29,643 nt of DNA, taken from Plantago elongata (Eukaryota > Streptophyta > Magnoliopsida > Lamiales > Plantaginaceae). Position 1 is the first letter of the stretch, and every line of letters starts with the position of its first letter. Both the position numbers and the translations under genes were made by a program. Under the pieces are notes generated by a model. The model ran no database searches, was not told the DNA's origin, and was given only the letters and a program-made list of their open reading frames with translations. The DNA is taken from assembly GCA_036897095.1 (NCBI GenBank), contig JAYMSP010001687.1, positions 1 through 29,643 on the forward strand. Direction: 5' to 3'. Below, piece after piece: positions 21,760 to 29,643 of the stretch.

Positions 21760-22570
21760 AATGTTGTAAGCTGTAGAATAACTAGGGGAAATGAAATGAC
21801 ACGTTCCTGACATGCAGTTTTTGTTTCTTATTCGATCCGATATCTTTATATGAAGGAAATTATCGAGAATTGACCTCGTGAACTCTTGATTACCGGGTGT
21901 ATTGGATAATCAAAAATCACATAAATCTGGTCTTTTCCAATACATGATGTATAGTACATAATAATCCAATTAGTGGTCCAATTTGAAGAAGAGACTTAAA
22001 TAGAACGCGATTCCATGAAAAATATTTGCAGAAAGAAGCTCCAATAATCTTAGTGGTCATTAAGTAAGGTGATTAAATGCAGCTAGGTGAAATTCAACTG
22101 TTTCTAGGGAACTTATTGTGAGTTTCAGCATTTCAATGTCTACAGACTGATGGGCGATAATGCTGGGAAATGGCAAAAAGTTGTAGGCAACAAAGAGGTG
22201 CAATAATGAGACAAACTGGGATTATTATTAGTTTATTGCAAAAGTAATTCACGGGATTTCCTGTTCTGGAATATGGTCATACAAGTCTGCACTAGCACTA
22301 CTAGCAACTTTTAATTTAATTTTAAAATTAATAAAATTACATCTTTTGTATTTCAATCAAAAATACTTTACAGTCTTTTTTACAATCCCTTTATAATTGT
22401 TGAGAGTTGTAAATTGGATCAAATCTCTTATAAATTCGTCTGGCGATAAACCCTTCTATTTTAAAGAGTCTGAAAATTCCCCTTAAATGGTAAAATTAAA
22501 TAATTATATCTTTTTTTATAATTTAACTTTTAATGATTTTTACGAATCTTTTAACCTGGATTTATTAAAA
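21760..22570. other. Gene-free spacer
   Basis: Upstream region of the 19927-21686 gene, then AT-rich DNA. I see no coding frame, inverted repeat or RNA gene. Confidence 0.5.
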
Positions 22571-22574
22571 ACGG

Positions 22575-22955
22575 ATCAAGTAAAAACTAGACAATATAAT
22601 ATAAATAAAAGTGTAAATTTAATATTATGTAAAAATTAGAGAATTTCTTTTATAAACTAGACAACATATCGTAAAAATTAGACAATATAATGTAAAAACT
22701 AGACAATAAGATTGCATCGAATGAAATTTTTGTACAAGTAATAAAACTAAACAAGATCATTTATAAAACTAGACAATATAGTTACAATACTAGATAATAT
22801 GTTGTAAAAACTAGACAATACATACTAAAAATTAGACGGTTCAACATAAACGCATAATATAAAGATATAATATGAAAAACTAGACAAATATTGATAAAAA
22901 TTAAAACACATGCTATTTATATGAAAATTAGATAACATATGTTAAAAATTAAGAG
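22575..22955. repeat. Degenerate AT-rich minisatellite, unit about AAAAACTAGACAATATA
   Basis: The word AAAAACTAGACAATA or a near form recurs at least ten times at irregular steps of about 20-45 bases (for example at 22581, 22660, 22695, 22764, 22808, 22875). Variants AAAATTAGACAATA and AAAACTAGACAAAT alternate. No coding role. It may be the core of a decayed element or an AT-rich satellite-like tract. Confidence 0.7.
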
Positions 22956-23200
22956 GTTTTTCCAAACTCTTCAACAGTATGGAGACTTTTATGTGAATTA
23001 GTAATCTCTTATAACGTTGGTTGGAATTCTTAATTAAATCTATGATATAAGTATTCATTATTCACTATATTATAATACTTTTTTGTTTATTTAATCTTTT
23101 TATAAATTAGATCGGGCAAAAATTTACTTTAGAATTTTTCACATGAGTACAAACATCTCGACTAAAGCAAAGTCTAGACGGAGATATACTCTTAAAAATA

Positions 23201-23458
23201 CTACATCCGTCCCATCTTCATCTTTCCAAATTTCATTTTAATCCGTCTCAACTTCATCTTCACATTTCTAAAATGAAAATTCTATCTTATATTGTATACA
23301 TTATCTATTATACTTTAGTTATTATGTCTCCTACTCTATTCATTATGTTTCCTACTTTATCGACATCTCTTTACTTTATCATCATCTTTCCTACTCTATT
23401 TACTTTCTTTCTAAAATTACCTACAATTCTGTGAGAAGATGAACTCTAGACGGATAGA
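23201..23458. mobile_element. Stowaway-like MITE, degenerate
   Basis: The left end CTACATCCGTCCCATCTTCA follows TA. The right end in reverse complement reads TTCTATCCGTC, then TTCATCTTC, so ATCCGTC and TTCATCTT are shared in the same order. The inside is pyrimidine-rich (ACTTTATC and CCTACTCTATT words repeated). TIR style fits Stowaway; the right boundary is uncertain by a few bases. Confidence 0.55.
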
Positions 23459-23459
23459 A

Positions 23460-24880
23460 TATATTTTACCAACTTGCCTTTTTGGTTTTATTTAACTTTT
23501 GTTCATCGTGGTGCATGCACCCAGCACATGCAAGTTTTCCATGTGCAAATTTGTCTGATTTGGAAAAACAAGTTATGGAGATTCATGCTAACTTGCTAAG
23601 ATATACTCTTGGCAATTAATAAGGCCAAAGTTTTGAATTATAGGTGCACTACAAAGCTAGACCAGAGGCATGCCTTAGATTGTATGCTTCACTGATTTGT
23701 ACTAGTATGAATTTGAAGCAAACAGTTCATGTCTGCGCCAGTTGGTTGTAATTGGAACATGCAAACAATATGCATCACTTACCTTCAAATTTATTACATG
23801 ATACATGAGACGGAACGAAACTATGAATAAAATTTGAGGATGCGAACCTTAAAAATTTGCAAAAATTCGTGAATGGTAGACATTAAGAAGTTAGGATGGA
23901 ACGAAATAAAAGTGGTGATGTAGTTGTTGGTGAGATCAGGTACCGAAAGGTAAAGTTAAATGTCGAAATTAAGAAAATAAGAGTTACAAATTGTATGTTT
24001 GTTCTCTTTATACCCATAAAACGACATAAAAAAACATATCGAGTATCATGAACGGATGAGGAAGTATTGTTACAACCATATCGAATTAAGATTGGACATC
24101 ATTGTCAATCTTGTATTGAGTCACAATCTGAATGAATAACAACAAATGAAAATGCGTGTCACTTTTGTCTATTTTTCCAATAAGTCAATGCGACACTTTC
24201 TGAATCTTGTGATAAGCAACTTGCATGCTTATTAAAACACATGAATCACTTCATTTTCAGTTCATAAATAGTCGTTTTCTCTTGCAATAATATCTTCATT
24301 CTTACTTTTTTGTAATTTTGTGTACTCTAATTCCCCTGTTACCACACAAATTTTCAATGCCCGGCGTGTATAAAGGGTAATGATATTCGTAAAGCTTTAT
24401 ACTTTATTCGATTGTATTATTTCAATTTCGATTTCAAAATATGGCCGGGGCAATGAAATTCTTCCGTTTTGGCCTCACGGATTGATCCAGGATTGTGGTG
24501 TTCAGTCCAGACCATTTAAGGTCTTGATGGGCCTGCAGCCCAAGCCTATGATGCTTCAGCCCGACTTTATGTGTATTATTTGGACATGGTTGTCCGCCTC
24601 AGAGTATCTTTACATATTTTGAACAAGATCTTCCATACACTTTATTACGGAGCACGTGTCACACCAGTGTAAAATTGAAACTACACATGCAATTAATAGT
24701 CGGAACTCATAGTCCATTAGTCAATATCATATTGAGATTAATGATCACAACTTTTAAAACTCCGAAAAGCAAAAGAACCATAAAATAAAGTAATTTGTAC
24801 TAATATGTTAACCTTATATTCATCTCATAGACAAACGAATTTCACATTCTCCCCTTAACAACACATCCAAATGAATCAAT
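23460..24880. other. Gene-free spacer
   Basis: Low-GC DNA downstream of the 24881-27526 gene. Short open frames here lack family features. Nothing supportable was seen apart from scattered AT-rich tracts. Confidence 0.5.
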
Positions 24881-27526
24881 TCAAGTCGATAAACCCGCCG
24901 TATACTTGACACCAGTAGAAGGCAACCATGAATCCCCAAGAAGGAAATTTGAAACCGTGAAGTTACTAGCTTGTGGATTGTTCATTACACGATAACCCGG
25001 CCACTTAACCCGGTTCTGTACCCCCGCCCCAGGTCCAAAGTTCATGTACTCGCCATAATACAAGGTGTCCAAGGCAAAGTTACCGTTCCATTCAAGCCAT
25101 CCCTCCTGCTTAATAGCCTCACTAATGTACGATTGCATAATCACCGTACGTGAGTACAATTTCCATGGTCGGCCTAAGTATGTCAAAGTCGAGTTAGGCA
25201 TCACATCCGGTTCAACCGATATGTTGCTAAATTGGATTGAAAACCCAGTGTTCTCCACAGGCTCCTTCCTGCCTTGTGCAGTGATAGTGTTCTTCTGGCT
25301 TGGGAGTCCCTTCCGCCCAAGAATTTGACAGTTCTGGAAAATGGCTGATCCGTCTCCAAAGATGAAGTCGACCGTGCCAGTGATTTTACACTCTCGATAA
25401 AATTGACGCTGAGAATGCGCGTATAGTGTGTCTTGATACCCTAAGAATGCACAACGGAAAAGAACTGAGAGATCAGAGTCGGACCGAAAGGCAACTGCCT
25501 GATGCTTTTCCGGTCCTGCTGTGTTTTCGAACGTGATGTCCCGTGCTATGAATCCTGGTCCCTTGACCGCTGCATTTGCAAACCAAGTAACATAAGCACA
25601 AGGATTAACAAGCTTCACAAAAAGTTCAAGTCATTGTACTGGTACTAAATGTGACATGTATAAATTAACTGGCCTTAAATCAAGATTCTAAGAGATTATG
25701 TTGAGATAAGCTAAAATATTGTAGACCGAAAGACCAACATGCTTGATGAAACATGGTGCCATGTGCAATATGGCGATTTTTGGGGCCATAAAATTACGCG
25801 TATATTGACACTTGACAGTTCAATTAAACAATATCGAACTGCAACCTAAACAGATTGAAAGCCACATCTCTTCGTATTAAATGTTATCTGGAATATGGAT
25901 ATATACGGGACATTTTTGTTCAACTGAGAGCAGAAAAAGTATAAATTGCTGTTTTTATGACACTTTCTTTCATGTTTACTATGCCGTTAACAAACATCAA
26001 TTGTATCGATCGACTTGTCAACTTTAAGTACAATTTTTTTATCACAAGAAGCATGTTGAATCAAATTAATATATCAAATAAGCGAGATTATAATGATTTG
26101 TCACAAATTTGAAAAAATTACTACTAGACAATAAAGGTTATAGCACGTACCAAATGTTGCAGAGCGATAAGTAGTCCAACCATCAATAAAATTGTGGTTA
26201 CCCGTAATAACTGTCGCATTAACACCATCTCCAATCATCATAATATTCCATTTCTTCTTCCCAATTTCAACATACTCCTTATACACACCTCTCTTCACGT
26301 AAATAACAAATCTCTTCAGACTATACTCCGGTGCAGCTTTCACCGCAGCCTCAATAGTCGTAAACTGCCCCGTGCCATCAGCCGCGACCACTGCATCCGC
26401 AGTTGCACCATTCGCCGTTTGGAGAAGTCTCCTATCGTGAGACTGCAACCATTCTGGAAATTGTCCTTTCGATAAGAGCTTCCTACCACCAGAGCCACCA
26501 CGACCACCCTTTTTAGGTGGGGTTGGTTTAACCGCGGAAAGAATGTCGAAAACTAACGAGTCGACTTGATCTAGTAGGCCAACGATTAGGCTCTTGACGA
26601 GGGTATTGCTTGTGCCATCAAAACCATCTTTGCAAGTGTCTTGGTTGATCAATGTGCCGCTTAAGCGCGTTTTCATGTCAGCACCCACATTTCCCGTGCT
26701 GTTATCTTTGCCTGCATTAGACGCAATTACGACACTTTAGTACTTTAATCTCCGTATTGTCTAAATCTTTTAGATAAGTAGAGGGTGCAAGATTTGTTGT
26801 GCTAATTAATTTACCACTAGTTTAGGGGTTCCACTCACTCCTTTACTTTTAAACAAAAATAAAAAAAATTATAACTTATTAGTGTGTATTATTACTCCAT
26901 CAAATTCACAAGAACCAACTTTTAAAATGAGAAGAATAAAACATACCATTTAACTTTGACTTAGTTCCTTTTAGTATCTTATATAGTTTGCGATCTATTA
27001 CATTGATCTGTATATTTATCATTTTCATCATTTACGAAAAACTGGTACGTAGTAGTACTACTATTTTTTCAATAAGTGCGTTCCCGGGCCATGCACATGT
27101 ATACCATTTATTTCATAAAGTCGTACAAACCAACACTTTTACACGACCTTTTTACTTAGATAACACTTTAATAAAAGTAAAAATTGAATAAATAAAGTTT
27201 TTAAAATTGGAAATTTAAAATGTGGACGTACTAGTAGGATTCTCCGAAGCAGAGAGAGTGAAGCTGAGCTGATCCACCGACATGTCCATCAGGTCAATGC
27301 AATCGTTGACCGCATTCTTCAGCCGGAAATCCCCAAACATGCCGGAAAATTGTGACAAAATGGACATCACCTGCTGGACTATACCGATTGTGGACCGAAC
27401 TGACCCGGTGAATTCCGAAGCTGGAACATTCAAGTATTCCAGCTCAAAGGAGTTGGAATCTTGGGCATGACTAACAGAGGACAAGATTAAGAGCAAGAAC
27501 ATGGTGTGTTTTAGTAGAGGTTTCAT
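24881..27526 (-). CDS. Pectin methylesterase with a short PMEI-like pro-domain
   Basis: Three exons: 27526-27232, 26711-26151 and 25569-24881, all GT-AG and phase 1, giving 514 aa. A signal peptide (about 1-21, MKPLLKHTMFLLLILSSVSHA) is followed by a PMEI-like region that keeps only the second cysteine pair (VNDC, NQDTC); the CxxxxYPxxC pair at its start is absent. An intron splits this region after ENPT. Two processing sites follow, RKLL and DRRLLQ (about 175-200). The PME domain begins near AVVAADGTGQF, with GVYKEY, QAVAF, D332 (QDTL), D353 (DFIFG) and R419 (LGRPW). It resembles the Arabidopsis PME44-like group, which as I recall also lacks the first pair. Introns of 520 and 581 bp are the longest of the cluster. 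It should be secreted and active after cleavage. Confidence 0.93.
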
Positions 27527-27656
27527 TGTTTTAAATGTTTTTTGGTTTTCAAGAAGGTGGTGAATGGGATTTGGGAGGGCTATTTGATTTGAAAATTGGA
27601 GGTGTGCGAGTTAGAAAGAGAGTTTGAATTGGTGCATGGAGAAATGGTGAAGCTGC

Positions 27657-27667
27657 AATAAATAGGG
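27657..27667 (-). promoter_or_regulatory. TATA-like motif upstream of the 24881-27526 PME
   Basis: CCCCTATTTATTGC on the minus strand, about 135 bases before the start codon, followed by a CT- and CA-rich leader. It is a plausible TATA variant in the right place. Confidence 0.4.
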
Positions 27668-27669
27668 GT

Positions 27670-29004
27670 GGTGAAGATTCATGTAGTGGAGTGCATAATA
27701 GGGGAAAATTGGAGGAAGGTCACAACTCACAACTCACAATTTGGTTATGGATGTGGTTGCATTTATTACATGGTATTTACTTTTTTCTTGCAGCAACTTA
27801 GTTTAAACTTTGACTATATATAAATTCGATAGCGAATGAGCAACAAATAGAGTACGTTGTTCTACTGGCATGATTTGTCCTTAAATCTCTAGAGCGACTC
27901 GTATGTTCATCTGACTGAGTGCACTAGTGTTATCATTTAGTGAATCATTTCATTATTAATACTATAATGAAATACAATAACATATTTTAGGTGTTTCAGT
28001 TCTCCACGTGGAGTATAATGGTAAAATTAGTGTTTTTCGTCTCATTTTATCACAAATTCGAGTTCGTGCTCTTCATAACTCACATTTGACTTTTTGAGGT
28101 AGTAAATTACAAACTCATGAGGGGGTGTTTGTGTAAAATCCCTATCTTAATTGATTCCTATGGTATAAAATAGGCCATGAAGGAAACTTTTGACACATTC
28201 AACACATAATTTGGCAGGTTTACATTTCAGCAATATAAGGTTGTGATAAATATGACTACCAAAATGTGGGCATGCAATCAGGCTGCTGTTGGAATCTGTG
28301 ACTAACACAACCTATGAGACCGACCTGCGTGGGCTTTGGTTTGAGGTAGAGTTTGTTGTGGCAGCTAGCAAGCATTAAAGAGGGACAGATAGGCAGAGAC
28401 TTCCTATTCAAGAAGCTAAGAATATCGGATTTCAGATATGGAGGAGCACATTTTTGGGTGTCTTTGACTAATTGCATCTTATGTCGCGTAGTACCCTAAA
28501 ATTTTCAAGAATCATCGATAAAGAATGAACCATAAACATGTAAATATACGATAACAATACATATTTATAAAAGAAAATGAATTTAAATTGTGTGGGGCTT
28601 ATTGATTTGAATTTATTGACTTTGATTGTATATATATTTAGATTTTTATAATGTTATGGTTCGAGTCCATTTTAAAGTTTAACATGAGACCTCCGTATTT
28701 TGGAGTGGGCATAAATGATGCCAACAAGTATATTTATTATCATTAAAATTTATTTAATAAATGTTATCACCGGGACTCAATGCAAAATCCACGCCCGAAG
28801 AAACAAAAAGTGAAATTGACCTCAAAATATTTAAGGTTAAAAGCATAACTTGTGCTATTGACATTCACTAATACAAATTTTAACGATTTCAAAAAAAAAA
28901 TTAAATTAAATATTGACCAAGAGTGATGTTAAACAAAGTTTTTATTTGTAATATTGTTTAAATTTAGTTCGTAATAAATTTAAGTCGATGTTAGTCGAAA
29001 AATA
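27670..29004. other. Gene-free right flank
   Basis: AT-rich. A 73-codon frame on the minus strand (28477-28256) has no recognisable family, signal or promoter and is not called. A GGTTCGAGTCC word at 28660 looks like a tRNA B box, but no A box stands at the right distance. Confidence 0.5.
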
Positions 29005-29447
29005 TTAAAGGGGACATATTCATTTTATTTTTTCCAAGAAATAAAGGATTTTATAGATGAAACAAGAAACACCAGCAGTGCTTTCAAATACATCAAAAAC
29101 CTAGACACCAATTAAATACATAACCAGAACTCAGGCTCATTATCCCCCAAACTAAACCTTCTCATCCGTTCAGAACAACACATAAAATACAACCAGAATC
29201 ATCCGTTCAAAACGGCACATAAAATACAACCAGAAGACATACAACTCGGCCCCAACCCTTTGAAATAACCAGAGCCGGACAGCAACAAAAAACCATAGTA
29301 AACAGAGATCTTCAAGCTAAAACCTCCACAGAAAATCGTTCCCAGTTGGCCAAACTAGCTGCCGATTTGATCCAGTTCCAACTCTTAAACCAATACCACA
29401 AATTCTTCTTAATTGATTCATAACTCTTAAAGTGGACATATTCATTT
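29005..29447 (-). mobile_element. Short retroposed insert with 21-bp target duplication (5'-truncated LINE or similar)
   Basis: A 21-bp sequence at 29005-29025 recurs at 29427-29447 with one mismatch (core GGACATATTCATTT). The 401 bases between read, on the minus strand, as the end of a coding frame (LWYWFKSWNWIKSAASLANW, stop near 29310), a long T- and G-rich tail region, and an A-rich end at about 29026-29040. Long duplication, A-rich 3' end and truncated 5' end are marks of LINE-type target-primed insertion. The source gene is not recognised; a processed pseudogene is possible. Confidence 0.65.
29162..29235. repeat. 37-bp tandem duplication inside the retroposed insert
   Basis: 29162-29198 and 29199-29235 are adjacent copies with three differences, each containing CATAAAATACAACCAGAA. 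They fall in the 3' untranslated part of the insert. Confidence 0.85.
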
Positions 29448-29549
29448 GCAGAGGGAAAACAAAATATATGTCGGTGGTCTCAAGAAGAAAGTCATTTAAC
29501 TGGGGTATGTATGTGGAATAGGAATTTGAAAGTACAGGATGTTAGACAC

Positions 29550-29643
29550 CAGGGCTGTACATAAAATACCCACCAAATACCCACTATTGACGATTAGAAT
29601 TGTTGTTAAAAAATCATTTGTGGATTACAAATTTATAACCCGC
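29550..29643 (+). mobile_element. Possible hAT-type transposon end running off the window
   Basis: CAGGGCTGTACATAAAATAC at 29550 resembles the CAGGG-TGTACA type terminal repeats of plant hAT elements, followed by ACCC-rich words (ATACCCACC, AACCCGC). The other end is outside the window. Confidence 0.3.

Noticed and set aside
24380..24622. 80-codon plus-strand frame
   Set aside because: Composition and sequence show no family features, and there is no promoter or conserved motif.
21705..24880. Search for a sixth PME or a relic in the long spacer
   Set aside because: No QDTL, DFIFG or LGRPW-like segment seen on either strand.
28256..28477. 73-codon minus-strand frame with many cysteines
   Set aside because: No recognisable motif, signal, promoter or splice partner; not enough to call a gene.
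28655..28675. tRNA B-box word GGTTCGAGTCC
   Set aside because: No A box 40-60 bases upstream and no stems; not a tRNA or SINE head.

Overview
The window is nuclear DNA of a flowering plant. Its genes have short spliced exons with GT-AG introns, its intergenic DNA is AT-rich, and it holds plant transposon families and plant cell-wall and metal-binding gene families. Repeat character hints at a eudicot, perhaps an asterid; this is an impression and no species is claimed.

Layout. 1-2302 is most of a long terminal repeat (LTR) of a Ty3/gypsy-like retrotransposon on the minus strand. It cuts off the 3' part of a decayed, transposon-associated gene (about 2388-5995, minus) that has a plant-mobile-domain-like region and an Ulp1-protease-associated region. 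6642-7710 is a foldback element with inverted repeats of about 250 bp and a tRNA-like SINE head inside it. 8073-8304 is a Stowaway-type MITE.

From 8370 to 27526 lies a cluster of five pectin methylesterase (PME) loci, all on the minus strand. They are a pseudogene (8370-10013), a membrane-anchored pro-PME of 585 aa (10978-13018), a PME12-like enzyme of 511 aa that lacks the usual processing site (13438-15312), a second PME12-like enzyme of 531 aa (19927-21686), and a 514-aa PME whose inhibitor-like pro-domain lacks its first cysteine pair (24881-27526). Two unrelated genes sit inside the cluster: a small 104-aa protein of unknown function (16612-16926, minus) and a four-exon heavy-metal-associated isoprenylated protein (18539-19657, plus).

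The PMEs share one logic: signal peptide or membrane anchor, PMEI-like pro-domain, basic RRLL-type cleavage site, then a pectinesterase domain that removes methyl groups from wall homogalacturonan. All four intact copies keep both catalytic aspartates and the active-site arginine. A phase-1 intron just before the [AV]-x-GxGF segment is shared by all four. The other introns and the pro-region types differ, so the array mixes several PME subclades and is not a simple recent tandem expansion.

The right end (27670-29643) has no convincing gene. It contains a short retroposed insert with a 21-bp target duplication (29026-29426) and the probable first bases of a hAT-like element running off the edge at 29550. 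All protein calls come from reading translations by eye; no database search was made.
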